This document shows positions 37,355 to 46,465 of a stretch of 64,000 bases of DNA, piece after piece. The translations under genes were made by a program, and so were the position numbers. Source of the stretch: Geoalkalibacter sp. (GTDB lineage: Bacteria; Desulfobacterota; Desulfuromonadia; Desulfuromonadales; Geoalkalibacteraceae); contig NZ_JAUWAV010000019.1 of assembly GCF_030605225.1 (NCBI RefSeq), positions 1 to 64,000 on the forward strand, given 5' to 3'. How positions within the stretch are numbered: position 1 is the stretch's first letter; the number at the start of each line of letters is the position of its first letter. The notes beneath the pieces are model-generated. The model was given only the letters and a program-made list of their open reading frames with translations, made no database searches and was not told the DNA's origin.

Positions 37355-39669
37355 TGGGCAAACTGTTCGTCATCGGCCTTGGTCCCGGGGGCATGGAGCA
37401 CCTGACTCCGGCGGCGCGCGCCGCGCTGGGAGAAGCGCAGGTGGTGGTCGGCTATCAGACCTACATGGATCTGGTGATGCCGCTGCTCGAAGGGAAAAAG
37501 CTCCTGGTTTCGGGCATGCGCCAGGAGGTGGAGCGGGCCGGGCAAGCCCTGGCCGAGGCCGCACGGGGACAGGTCGTGGCCCTGATCTCCTCCGGCGACG
37601 CCGGCATCTACGGCATGGCCGGGCTGGTGCTGGAGATGGCCCAGGGTCGAGACGTCGAGATCCAGGTCATCCCCGGCGTGTCGGCGGTGCAGGCCGCCGC
37701 AGCGGCCCTCGGCGCGCCGCTCATGCACGATTTCGCCGTCATCTCCCTCTCCGACCTGCTCACGCCCTGGGATCTGATCCGCCGGCGCCTCGACGCGGCC
37801 GCTCGGGCCGATTTCGTCATCGCGCTCTACAATCCGCGCAGCCACGGACGCACCACCCAACTCGACGAAGCGCGCCGCATTCTGCTGCGCTATCGCCGCC
37901 CGAAAACGCCCGTCGGCCTGGTCCGTCATGCCGGACGCGACCAGCAGCAGGCATGGGTGGAGCCGCTCGCTCGCTTCGACGACAGCGCGGTGGACATGAG
38001 CACCCTGGTGATCATCGGCAACAGCCGCACCTTCGTCGACGACCAAGGGCGCATGGTCACACCGAGGGGGTATGAACGTCGGTACCAGGTCGCCGGCGGC
38101 CAGTCCACTGATCAAACGCAGCAGGGCCCGTCCACGGCCAGGGCTCTTTTCATCGGCGGTACCAGCTCGGATGTGGGCAAAAGCATCATCGCCGCCGGGC
38201 TATGCCGGTTGTTTCGCCGCCGGGGGCTGTCCGTCGCGCCCTTCAAGGCGCAGAACATGGCCCTCAATTCGGCGGTGACCCCCGAGGGTGGCGAAATCGG
38301 TCGCGCCCAGGCCCTGCAGGCGGCGGCCTGCGGCCTTGCGCCGCACACCGACATGAACCCCCTCCTGCTCAAGCCCAATTCGGAGACCGGCTCCCAAGTC
38401 ATCGTCCAGGGGCGCATGCTCGGCAACATGGGCGTGCGTGAGTATCATGCCTTCAAGGCCCAGGCTTTCGACCGCGTCAAGGAATCCTTCGCGCGCCTCG
38501 CCGCCGCCCATGAGCTGATCATCATGGAAGGCGCGGGCAGCATCGCCGAGATCAACCTGCGCGAGCATGACCTCACCAACCTCGGAGCCGCCGCCCTGGC
38601 CCAGGCGCCGGTGCTGCTGGTGGCCGACATCCATCGCGGCGGGGTCTTCGCCCAGGTGCTCGGCACCCTCGAATTGCTGCATCCCGAGGAACGAGCGCAA
38701 ATCGCCGGTGTCATCATCAATCGCTTTCGCGGCGACGCAAGTCTGCTCGCGTCCGGCATCGCCGAAATCGAAGAGCGCACCGGCGTGCCGGTTCTCGGCG
38801 TCGTGCCCTGGATTGAGCTGCGCCTGCCCGAAGAGGATTCCATGGCCCTGGCGGGCAAAAAAAGCCAAGCCCGCGGCCGCGGCCTGCGCATCGCGGTGAT
38901 CCGCCTGCCGCGCATCTCCAACTACACGGATTTCGACCCCCTGGAGCACGAAGCCGACGTCGATCTGGCTTATGTGAGTGAAGCGGGGTCTTTAGCGGAG
39001 TTCGATCTGGTGATTCTGCCCGGCAGCAAAAACACCCTGGAGGATCTCGCCTGGCTCCAGGCGCGCGGTCTCGCCGCGGAGATTCTCGCCTTTCACCAGG
39101 CGGGCGGGCGGGTGGTCGGCATCTGCGGCGGTTTTCAGATGCTCGGGACGCGCATCAGCGATCCCGGCGGGCTGGAATCCTCCCAGGGAGAAAGGACGGG
39201 GCTGGGCCTGCTCGACGTCGCCACCACCCTGCAGGGCGACAAGCAGACGCATCTGGCCGAGGCCCTGCCCTTGCCCACCGCGACAGCCCTTGGGTTTACG
39301 CCCGGCGAAGTCCTCGGCGGCTATGAAATTCACCTGGGACAATCGGTGCGCGGTGCCCAGACCCCAGCCCTCTTTCGCTTGCGGCGCCGGACCGACAACC
39401 AAGACATCGAGGATGGCGCGCGCAGCGCCGACGGACGGGTGTGGGGCACCTATCTGCACGGCCTCTTCGACAATGCCTCGGCGCGACGCGCGCTGCTCGG
39501 CCCCTTGCGCAAGGCACGTGGATTGTCCGACCCCAAGGACAGCGCCAGCTGCCTGGATGCCGAACTCGACCGACTGGCCGATCACCTCGCCGCGCACCTT
39601 GATCTGGCGCGCATCGACGCCCTGCTGCACCCTGACCTGCGGGAGAACTCCTCATGCTTGGCTGGCTGA
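37354..39669 (+). CDS. Fused CbiH (C17-methyltransferase) and CbiP (cobyric acid synthase)
   Basis: This 771-residue protein joins two normally separate enzymes. Residues 1-245 are CbiH/CobJ: FVIGLGPGGMEHLTPAARAA, LISSGDAGIYGMAGL, IALYNPRSHGRTTQ and VIIGNSRTFV. A linker of about 18 residues rich in Gln, Ser and Thr follows (246-263). Residues 264-771 are CbiP/CobQ: ALFIGGTSSDVGKSIIAAGL (P-loop 268-276), FKAQNMALNSAV, NSETGSQVIVQGRMLGN and the glutaminase Cys591 in VGICGGFQMLG. Both halves look full length and catalytically intact, and no stop or frameshift lies between them. The first half methylates C-17 and contracts the ring; the second amidates side chains b, d, e and g. The 3' end overlaps cbiB by 16 bp. 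Confidence 0.93.
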   Translation: MGKLFVIGLGPGGMEHLTPAARAALGEAQVVVGYQTYMDLVMPLLEGKKLLVSGMRQEVERAGQALAEAARGQVVALISSGDAGIYGMAGLVLEMAQGRDVEIQVIPGVSAVQAAAAALGAPLMHDFAVISLSDLLTPWDLIRRRLDAAARADFVIALYNPRSHGRTTQLDEARRILLRYRRPKTPVGLVRHAGRDQQQAWVEPLARFDDSAVDMSTLVIIGNSRTFVDDQGRMVTPRGYERRYQVAGGQSTDQTQQGPSTARALFIGGTSSDVGKSIIAAGLCRLFRRRGLSVAPFKAQNMALNSAVTPEGGEIGRAQALQAAACGLAPHTDMNPLLLKPNSETGSQVIVQGRMLGNMGVREYHAFKAQAFDRVKESFARLAAAHELIIMEGAGSIAEINLREHDLTNLGAAALAQAPVLLVADIHRGGVFAQVLGTLELLHPEERAQIAGVIINRFRGDASLLASGIAEIEERTGVPVLGVVPWIELRLPEEDSMALAGKKSQARGRGLRIAVIRLPRISNYTDFDPLEHEADVDLAYVSEAGSLAEFDLVILPGSKNTLEDLAWLQARGLAAEILAFHQAGGRVVGICGGFQMLGTRISDPGGLESSQGERTGLGLLDVATTLQGDKQTHLAEALPLPTATALGFTPGEVLGGYEIHLGQSVRGAQTPALFRLRRRTDNQDIEDGARSADGRVWGTYLHGLFDNASARRALLGPLRKARGLSDPKDSASCLDAELDRLADHLAAHLDLARIDALLHPDLRENSSCLAG

Positions 39670-40592
39670 TTCTGTGCGCCTTCGTTCTCGATTTGCTGCT
39701 CGCCGAGCCCCGGCGCATCCCCCATCCGGTGGTGGGCATCGGGCGGCTCATCGAAAAACTCGAAATCGCCCTCGCCGTCCTGCGCGACCGGCGGCGCGCG
39801 GGCGTCATCCTGGTCGTTCTCACCCTGCTCATCACCGGCGGCGTGACCTGGGGCCTGCTCGCGCTCTTCACCGCCATCCATCCCGTGCTGGGATTTTTGC
39901 TCGGCGTGTGGATCGCCTTCACCACCCTGGCGCTGCGCTCCCTGCACAAGGAGAGCCGCGAGGTGGTGCGCTGGGTGGAAAAGGGCAACCTGCCCGAGGC
40001 GCGGCGCGCTCTGTCCCTGATCGTCGGCCGCGAGACCCGCACCCTCGACGAGCAGGGCATTCTCAAGGCGTGCATCGAAACCGTCGCGGAAAACACCTCC
40101 GACGGCCTGGTCGCACCCCTCTTTTATCTGTTCATCGGCGGGCCGCTGCTCGCCATTCTCTACAAGGCGATCAACACCCTGGACAGCATGGTCGGCTATC
40201 TCACCGACCGCTACCGCGAACTGGGCTGGGCGGCGGCCCGGATGGACGATCTGGCCAACTGGATTCCCGCGCGCCTCACCGCCTTTTTGATGGTGGCGGC
40301 CGCCTTTCCCCTGGGTCTCAACGGCTTTGACGCCCTGCGCATCACCCTGCGCGACGCGCGCAAGCACCGCAGCCCCAACGCCGGCTGGCCCGAAGCGGCC
40401 GCCGCCGGGGCCCTGGGCATTCAACTCGGCGGACCGGCCGTGTATTTCGGGGAAAAGGTGGACAAGGTCACCCTCGGCGACGCCGAAAAGCCCGTAACCC
40501 TGACCAGCTATTACCGCATGGTGCGCCTCATGTACCTAACCTCTTTTTTCGCCCTGGGACTCGGCCTGGCCGTTCTGGCGCTGATTTTCTAG
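39654..40592 (+). CDS. cbiB: Adenosylcobinamide-phosphate synthase
   Basis: This 312-residue membrane protein attaches aminopropanol (phosphate) to the f side chain of adenosylcobyric acid. Characteristic segments are FVLDLLLAEPRRIPHPVVGIG near the N-terminus, ACIETVAENTSDGLVAPLFY in the middle, and ARKHRSPNAGWPEAAAAGALG later. It overlaps the CbiH-CbiP gene by 16 bp, and cobD follows after 12 bp. Confidence 0.95.
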   Translation: MLGWLILCAFVLDLLLAEPRRIPHPVVGIGRLIEKLEIALAVLRDRRRAGVILVVLTLLITGGVTWGLLALFTAIHPVLGFLLGVWIAFTTLALRSLHKESREVVRWVEKGNLPEARRALSLIVGRETRTLDEQGILKACIETVAENTSDGLVAPLFYLFIGGPLLAILYKAINTLDSMVGYLTDRYRELGWAAARMDDLANWIPARLTAFLMVAAAFPLGLNGFDALRITLRDARKHRSPNAGWPEAAAAGALGIQLGGPAVYFGEKVDKVTLGDAEKPVTLTSYYRMVRLMYLTSFFALGLGLAVLALIF

Positions 40593-40604
40593 GGGGATGA
40601 GGGC

Positions 40605-41684
40605 ATGAGATCCGTTGAACACGGCGGCAACGTCCTGCAAACGGCGCGCGAACTTGGCCTGGCGCCGGAAGACATCCTGGATTTCTCCGCGAGCATCAAC
40701 CCCCTGGGCATTGCCGACGGAGTCAGGGAGGCCATCCTTGCCTCCCTCGCGCGCCTCCAGCATTATCCCGAAATCGACGGGGACTCCCTGCGCGAGGCCC
40801 TGGCCGTCCATCACCGGTTGCCGCCGGAACATTTTTTGCCGGGCAGCGGCTCCACGGAACTCATCTACCTGCTGCCGCGCGTGCTGCGCCCCCGGCGTGC
40901 CCTCTTGGTCGCGCCCTGCTTCAGCGAATATGCGCGCAGCCTCGGCCAGATCGGCTGCGCCGTCGAATTCGCGCCCCTGTCCCCGGCCGACGGCTTCGCC
41001 TTTGCTTCCGAGCCTCTATTGAATCGCCTCGACCGCGACACGGACCTCGTCATCCTCGCCAATCCCAACAATCCGACGGGCCGCGCCGTCGCCCCCGAGA
41101 TCCTGCTGGAGCTGGCCGCACGGCTCCCCGAACGGACGCTGCTCCTGGTCGACGAGGCCTTCGTTGATTTTTGTCCCGAATATTCCCTGCTGCCGCACCT
41201 GGATCGGACACGCAACCTGTTGGTACTGCGCTCCCTCACCAAGTTCTACGCCATTCCCGGCCTGCGCGCCGGCTATCTGGCCGGTCCGCCCGGCGTCATC
41301 GCGCGCCTGGCGCAAGCGCGCGAACCCTGGACACTCTCGACCCCGGCCCTTTGCGCGGCCCGGGCCTGCCTTGATGAGGAAGAGTTTCGCCGCCGGACCT
41401 GGGAGCTTCTGCCCCAGTGGCGCACGCAGTTGATGCAGGGGCTGAGCAGCCTGGGATGGGAGGTGGTACCCGGCGCGGCCAACTATCTGCTCGGGCGCCT
41501 GCCCGACGGGGTGCCGGGCGCCGGAGAGCTGACCGCGAAACTGCGGACGCGGGGCATTCTGATTCGCGACTGCGGCAATTTCCCCGGGCTGGATGAGCGC
41601 TATGCTCGGGTCGCGGTGCGCCTGCCCGAGGACAACCGGCGTCTGCTCCGCGCCCTGCGCGCCGCACTGCCCCCTTGCTCCTGA
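40605..41684 (+). CDS. cobD: L-threonine-O-3-phosphate decarboxylase
   Basis: This 359-residue pyridoxal-phosphate enzyme (aminotransferase fold) makes aminopropanol phosphate for CbiB. The start GGNVLQTARELGLAPEDILDFSASINPLG is typical of CobD. Other marks are LANPNNPTGR and the lysine that binds the cofactor in LRSLTKFYAIPGLRAGY. It is the last gene of the cobalamin operon and ends seven bases before a convergent gene. Confidence 0.94.
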   Translation: MRSVEHGGNVLQTARELGLAPEDILDFSASINPLGIADGVREAILASLARLQHYPEIDGDSLREALAVHHRLPPEHFLPGSGSTELIYLLPRVLRPRRALLVAPCFSEYARSLGQIGCAVEFAPLSPADGFAFASEPLLNRLDRDTDLVILANPNNPTGRAVAPEILLELAARLPERTLLLVDEAFVDFCPEYSLLPHLDRTRNLLVLRSLTKFYAIPGLRAGYLAGPPGVIARLAQAREPWTLSTPALCAARACLDEEEFRRRTWELLPQWRTQLMQGLSSLGWEVVPGAANYLLGRLPDGVPGAGELTAKLRTRGILIRDCGNFPGLDERYARVAVRLPEDNRRLLRALRAALPPCS

Positions 41685-41687
41685 AAA

Positions 41688-41704
41688 ACCCTCAAAGGGT
41701 GCCC
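41688..41704 (-). terminator. Weak possible terminator at the 3' end of the phospholipase D-like gene
   Basis: On the minus strand ACCCT-TTG-AGGGT is a 5-bp hairpin followed by a run of T. It overlaps the stop codon of the phospholipase D-like gene. The stem is short, so this is uncertain. Confidence 0.3.
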
Positions 41705-42873
41705 CTCGGTCCCGAACCGCGCCGCAGCCAGTCGCTCAGGCTCATCATCGGCTCTTCGATGCGCGCCAGGGCCCCTTCGTACCAGCGCCGGTAAAACGGC
41801 CGTCTTCGCCAATCCTCGTAGCGGATTTCCGTGCTCGCGGCCAGGGCGTTTTCAAACAGCACATGCAATTGCTCGGCAATCAGCGCATCGGCGAACTCCT
41901 GATTGGCCTCCAGGTTCCAGCGGTGATTCCAGCGATCGAGGTTGCTGGAACCAAGGCTCGCCCAATCGTCGCACAACACGAACTTGGCATGCAGAAAGCG
42001 CGGCTGATACTCGAAGATGCGCACGCCGTTGCGCAACAACGACTCATAGTAGCGGTGGCCGAGATGGCGGATGCTGGGGTGATCGCTGCGCGGTCCGGGC
42101 AGCAGCAGGCGCACGTCGACGCCGCGCCGCGCGGCCTGCTGCACCGCGCGGCGCAGCTTGAGGGGCGGGAGAAAATAGGCGGTGGCCAGCCACACCCGGT
42201 AGCGGGCCTGGCGCACCTGCATGACGAAGGAACGCAGGATTTCCGAGCGGCTCATGGCCCGGCCGTGGATGGCCAGGCGTCCAAAGCTTCCGGGCAGCAG
42301 CGCGAGGGGCGTGTTCAGGGGCAAATCGTCGCGGCGGGTGTCGAAGCGCCGCCAGGTATCGAGAAACAGGGCCTGCCAGTCGGCTACGCAGGCGCCGCGA
42401 ATTTCCAGCATGGTTTCGTGCCACCAGCGCCCGGGCGACACCTGTGGGTCGAAATGATCACTGATCCCCGCGCCGCCGGTGAAGGCGCGCTCGCCATCCA
42501 CCACCAGGATTTTGCGATGATCCCGCAGAAAAAAACGCGGCAGATTGCGCCAGCCCAGGGGGTTGAAAAAAGCCAGTCGCACCCCTGACTCGGCGAGCCG
42601 CCGGCGGTCGGCGCGGCGCAGCCAGAAGGCACCCAGGTCATCGAGCAGCACCCGGACCTCGACGCCGCGCGCCGCCGCCGCGCCCAGCGCGGCGATGAAG
42701 CGGTCGGCCACCGCGCCTGAATCCACCAGATACATTTCCAGAAACACAGAATGGCGCGCCCCGGCGATGGCCTCCAGCATGGCCGGGTAAAATTCATTGC
42801 CGTTCACCAGCAGGCGAAACTGGTTGCCCTGGCGCCAGGCAAAGCGGTATTTGCCCTTCTTCTCTCGGTGCAT
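41692..42873 (-). CDS. Phospholipase D/cardiolipin synthase-like protein
   Basis: This 393-residue protein has two HKD motifs: HRKILVVDGERAFTGG near residue 125 and HAKFVLCDDWASLGSSNLD near 300, so it is a phospholipase D superfamily enzyme. Other cardiolipin synthase-like features are MYLVDSGAVADRFIAAL and NPLGWRNLPRFFLRDHR. There are no N-terminal membrane helices, unlike classical Cls, which fits the ClsB type. ATG at 42873 has GGAGG four bases upstream. It lies 75 bp after the cation ATPase gene on the same strand and converges on cobD. Confidence 0.9.
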   Translation of the reverse strand: MHREKKGKYRFAWRQGNQFRLLVNGNEFYPAMLEAIAGARHSVFLEMYLVDSGAVADRFIAALGAAAARGVEVRVLLDDLGAFWLRRADRRRLAESGVRLAFFNPLGWRNLPRFFLRDHRKILVVDGERAFTGGAGISDHFDPQVSPGRWWHETMLEIRGACVADWQALFLDTWRRFDTRRDDLPLNTPLALLPGSFGRLAIHGRAMSRSEILRSFVMQVRQARYRVWLATAYFLPPLKLRRAVQQAARRGVDVRLLLPGPRSDHPSIRHLGHRYYESLLRNGVRIFEYQPRFLHAKFVLCDDWASLGSSNLDRWNHRWNLEANQEFADALIAEQLHVLFENALAASTEIRYEDWRRRPFYRRWYEGALARIEEPMMSLSDWLRRGSGPRGTL

Positions 42874-42948
42874 CAAGCCTCCACGGCCCAACCTCGGCAG
42901 GTGCCCGAATCATCGCGCCGAGCGGTCGCGGGAAAACCGCGGGCGCGC

Positions 42949-45687
42949 CTACTTCAGACACTCCCGGATCGCCTCCTCTTTGCGGATCCGCTTCAGGATC
43001 CTCTTTTCCGCTTCCACCAGGATGAAGATCGATCCCGTGAGCACCAGGAGCCGCAGCCAGTCGCCCAAGGGCAGCCCGGCCGTGCCGAACAGAGCCTGGA
43101 ACGAGGGCAGATAGGTAAAAAACAGCTGCAGGACGACAATGGCCGCCACCGCCCCGAGCACGACCCGATTGCCCAACAGACCCTCGCGCGACAACACCGA
43201 CTGATGCAGATAGCGGATGTTGAACAGGTAGAAGATCTGATAGAAGATCAGGGTGTTGACGGCGGTGGTGCGCGCCACCTCAAGGGTTTCCCCGTGAAAG
43301 CGATCCCAGAGGAAGAGCCCCAGGGTTCCCATGACCATGACCGTCGAGATAAAGACGATGCGCCACCCCAGGAAGCGACTGATGAGGGGTTCCTCGGGCG
43401 CGCGGGGCGGGCGGCACATGACATCGCCTTCGGGTTTCTCGAAGGCCAGGGCCAGGGCGAGGGTCACCGCGGTCACCATGTTGACCCAAAGAATCTGCAA
43501 GGGCGTGATGGGCAGTTCGATGCCCATCATGACGGAGGCGATGACGATGCCCGCCTGGGCGCCGTTGGTCGGCAAAATGAAGGCGAGAGTCTTCTTGATG
43601 TTGTCGTAAATGGTGCGGCCTTCCTCAACGGCATGGGCGATGGAGGCGAAATTGTCGTCGGCCAGCACGACCTCCGCCGCTTCCTTGGCGGCCTCGGTAC
43701 CCTTGAGGCCCATGGCCACGCCGACATCGGCCCGCTTGAGGGCGGGCGCATCGTTGACGCCGTCGCCGGTCATGGCGACCACCTGCCCGCCTTCCTGCAG
43801 GGCGCTGACCAGGCGCAGCTTGTGCTCCGGACTGACCCGCGCGAAGATATCGGCCTTGCGCGCGACCACCTGAAGCTGATCCTCATCCATGTCATCGAGC
43901 TGTTGACCGGTCACCGCGGCGCGCTCGGCGCGCAATCCGATCTGCTCGCCGATGGCGGTGGCGGTCAGGGCGTGATCGCCGGTGATCATCTTCACCCGGA
44001 TGCCCGCGTTGTGGCACTGCCTGACCGCCCGCACCGCTTCCTCCCGGGGCGGATCGATGAGGCCGAACAGACCGAGCAGGGTCATTTCTCCCGCCACGTC
44101 GGAAAAACTCAGTTCGCGCTTGTCGCCGACGGGCTTGCTCGCCAGGGCCAGGGTTCGCTGCCCCAGGCGGGCGATGTCCTCGATTTTTTCCTGCCAGAAG
44201 CCGCGATTCAGGGGGCGATCCTGCCCTTCGAAGCGCTCGCGCGCGCAGATCTCCAGAACCCTCTCGGGAGCGCCCTTCAAGTAGATGAAGCCATGGCCCG
44301 CATGATCGTGATGCAGGGTCGCCATGAATTTATGTTCGGATTCAAAGGGGATGGTATCGACACGCGGGTATTCGCGCCGACAGAAATCCTCGTCGAGCCC
44401 CGCCTTCATCGCCAGGGCGATGAGCGCCCCGTCCGTGGGGTCGCCCTGCACCTTCCAGCCCCCGGCCCCCTGGCGCAGCACGCCGTCGTTGCAGAGCAGG
44501 GCGCCGCGCGCCACCTCGAGCAGCAGCGGTTCCTCCTCGGGCGCCAGATCGCGGCCCTCGCGGGAAAAACCGCCATGGGGGTCGTAGCCCACTCCTGCCA
44601 CCTGATAGTCGCCCTCGGCCGTCACCAGGGTCGTCACCGTCATTTCGTTGCGGGTCAGAGTGCCGGTTTTGTCGGAGCAGATCACCGTCACCGAGCCCAG
44701 GGTTTCCACGGCGGGCAGGCGCCGGATGATGGCGTTGCGCCGCGCCATGCGCTGCACGCCCAGCGCCAGGGTGATGGTGATGATGGCCGGCAATCCCTCG
44801 GGGATGGCGGCCACGGCGAGAGCGACGGCGGCGAAAAAGATGTCGACGAAGGAATAGTCGCGAATCAGCAGGCCGAACCCCAGGGTGCCGAGGGTCATGG
44901 CGAGGATGACGGCGGTGAGCCACTTGCTGAATTCGGAGATTCGCCGGGTCAGACGCGTCGTCAGGCTTTCCGTGCGCGCCAGCAGGGCGCTCACCTTGCC
45001 GAGTTCGGTGGCCTCGCCCGTGGCCGTCACCACCCCGGTGCCCTGACCGTAGCTGACCAGGGTGCCGGAGAAGGCCATGCTCGCGCGATCGCCGAGGGCG
45101 GCATCCGGCGCGACGGCCGCCGTCGCTTTTTCGGAAGGGACCGATTCTCCCGTGAGCGCCGCCTCCTCGATGCGCAAATCCTTGACCCGGATGAGACGCA
45201 AATCGGCGGGCACCTTGTCGCCGGACTGGAGAAAGACGATATCGCCGGGCACCAGATCCTCGGCCTTGACGGCGATGCGCTGTCCGTCGCGCAGCACCAT
45301 CGCTTCGTGGGTGAGAATCCCGCGAATGGCGTCCACCGCTTTTTCCGCCTTGCCCTCCTGGATGAAGCCGATCAGGGCGTTGATCACCACCACGCCCAGG
45401 ATGACGCCGGCATCAAGCCAGTCGGCGAGCAACGCGGTGACGGCCGCCGCCGCGAGCAGCACGTAGATCAGCATGTTGTGAAACTGCATGAACAATCGCG
45501 TCCAGGCGCTGCGCCTGGGCGGCTCGGGCAACCGATTGGCCCCGTAACGGCGCAGACGCTCCTCCACCTCGGCGACGCTCAGCCCCTGCTCGGAGCAGTC
45601 GAGGCGATTCATCACCTCCTCAATCCTCAGGGCGTGCCAGATGGCCCCCCCCTGCTCCTTGCCCACCGTTTTCACCGACTCACTCAT
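42949..45687 (-). CDS. P2-type cation-transporting ATPase
   Basis: This 912-residue P-type ATPase resembles the calcium-pump group. Motifs: LTGES at 178-182, PEGLP at 296-300 in helix 4, the phosphorylated Asp339 in CSDKTGTLT, KGAPERVLEIC in the nucleotide domain and TGDGVNDAPALKRADVG. The N-terminus has the cation ATPase domain (EVEERLRRYGANRLPEPP), and six C-terminal helices follow, as expected. The ion is not certain; Ca2+, Mn2+ or Mg2+ are possible. ATG at 45687 follows GGAGG by eight bases; the frame upstream to 45765 overlaps psiE and is not needed. It overlaps the psiE stop by eight bases. Confidence 0.92.
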   Translation of the reverse strand: MSESVKTVGKEQGGAIWHALRIEEVMNRLDCSEQGLSVAEVEERLRRYGANRLPEPPRRSAWTRLFMQFHNMLIYVLLAAAAVTALLADWLDAGVILGVVVINALIGFIQEGKAEKAVDAIRGILTHEAMVLRDGQRIAVKAEDLVPGDIVFLQSGDKVPADLRLIRVKDLRIEEAALTGESVPSEKATAAVAPDAALGDRASMAFSGTLVSYGQGTGVVTATGEATELGKVSALLARTESLTTRLTRRISEFSKWLTAVILAMTLGTLGFGLLIRDYSFVDIFFAAVALAVAAIPEGLPAIITITLALGVQRMARRNAIIRRLPAVETLGSVTVICSDKTGTLTRNEMTVTTLVTAEGDYQVAGVGYDPHGGFSREGRDLAPEEEPLLLEVARGALLCNDGVLRQGAGGWKVQGDPTDGALIALAMKAGLDEDFCRREYPRVDTIPFESEHKFMATLHHDHAGHGFIYLKGAPERVLEICARERFEGQDRPLNRGFWQEKIEDIARLGQRTLALASKPVGDKRELSFSDVAGEMTLLGLFGLIDPPREEAVRAVRQCHNAGIRVKMITGDHALTATAIGEQIGLRAERAAVTGQQLDDMDEDQLQVVARKADIFARVSPEHKLRLVSALQEGGQVVAMTGDGVNDAPALKRADVGVAMGLKGTEAAKEAAEVVLADDNFASIAHAVEEGRTIYDNIKKTLAFILPTNGAQAGIVIASVMMGIELPITPLQILWVNMVTAVTLALALAFEKPEGDVMCRPPRAPEEPLISRFLGWRIVFISTVMVMGTLGLFLWDRFHGETLEVARTTAVNTLIFYQIFYLFNIRYLHQSVLSREGLLGNRVVLGAVAAIVVLQLFFTYLPSFQALFGTAGLPLGDWLRLLVLTGSIFILVEAEKRILKRIRKEEAIRECLK

Positions 45688-46243
45688 GAGAAACGCCTCC
45701 CGCGCCGCGCTCATTTCGCGACGCCCCTTCCACGGAATGCTCCGAACCACCAGAGGCTTGCCCATTTCTCAGCATGGAGCGCCATTTCAGGCGGCCCTCG
45801 GTGAACGTCTGGGGTTCGCCGTGCGCGACCACCAGCCAGTAAGCGATCGCCATGGCCAGGGTCACGCCCGCCGTCGCCCAGATGTATTCGGGCTCGATGA
45901 CGGCGTAATCGAGAATGATGACCTTACGGGCGATGGCCATGAGCGCGGTCGCCAGCACGATTTTCACGTGGATCACATCATCGCGCAGATAAATGATGAT
46001 GTTGACGAAGATTTCAATGGCGATGAGCACCGCCATGAAGGCCCCGAAGGTGGCGAGGATATCGCTGATGGTGAGCATCATAAACGGCGGCTGGGCAAGT
46101 TTCTCATAGAGCACCCAGCACACATCGACCACCCCCCACAAAATGACGGCGGTCATGAGCACCGCCAGCACGCGCACGGCCCAGCGGATGACGATGCGCA
46201 AGTGGCGGATCAAGGGCTCCTTGGGATTGTAGAATTCATCCAT
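45680..46243 (-). CDS. PsiE-like membrane protein
   Basis: This 187-residue protein has four predicted membrane helices, with a conserved stretch VNIIIYLRDDVIHVKIVLATALMAIARKVIILD (only the outline is given by residues around 85-117). This matches the phosphate-starvation-inducible PsiE family. The C-terminal 40 residues are polar and of low complexity. The molecular role of PsiE is unknown. It lies 19 bp downstream of nqrM and overlaps the start of the cation ATPase gene by eight bases, so the three may share a transcript. Confidence 0.8.
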   Translation of the reverse strand: MDEFYNPKEPLIRHLRIVIRWAVRVLAVLMTAVILWGVVDVCWVLYEKLAQPPFMMLTISDILATFGAFMAVLIAIEIFVNIIIYLRDDVIHVKIVLATALMAIARKVIILDYAVIEPEYIWATAGVTLAMAIAYWLVVAHGEPQTFTEGRLKWRSMLRNGQASGGSEHSVEGASRNERGAGGVSHE

Positions 46244-46262
46244 GATTCAGCATCACTCCAGG

Positions 46263-46427
46263 TTATTGACAATCGCAGTCATTGAGCTGCTTTTGCACAT
46301 CGCAGCGGCAATCCTCGCCCGTCGCCGCGCAGCCGCGCCGCATGGCTGGCCGTCGAAAGAAAAGGCCGACGCCGAGACCGGCGAAGGCCGCCAGAAAAAC
46401 GATCCAAGCGGCAAAAAACATTCTCAT
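46263..46427 (-). CDS. nqrM: Na+-NQR maturation protein NqrM
   Basis: This 54-residue protein has one N-terminal membrane helix (WIVFLAAFAGLGVGLFF), a basic stretch and a cysteine-rich tail: Cys33, Cys40, Cys42, Cys51 and Cys53. This layout matches NqrM, which helps deliver iron to the NqrD/NqrE centre. It lies 38 bp after nqrF on the same strand, the usual position. ATG at 46427 has GGAGGAG 11 bases upstream; ATG at 46421 is an alternative. It is easily missed because a long shadow frame runs through it. Confidence 0.82.
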   Translation of the reverse strand: MRMFFAAWIVFLAAFAGLGVGLFFRRPAMRRGCAATGEDCRCDVQKQLNDCDCQ

Positions 46428-46465
46428 GCGACGGGATTCTCCTCCGGGCGAACTCGGCGTGGACC

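Noticed and set aside
42751-45804. A 1,017-codon plus-strand frame opposite the cation ATPase
   Set aside because: The minus strand encodes a complete P-type ATPase with all motifs. The plus frame has low-complexity HQG-type composition and no recognisable domain.
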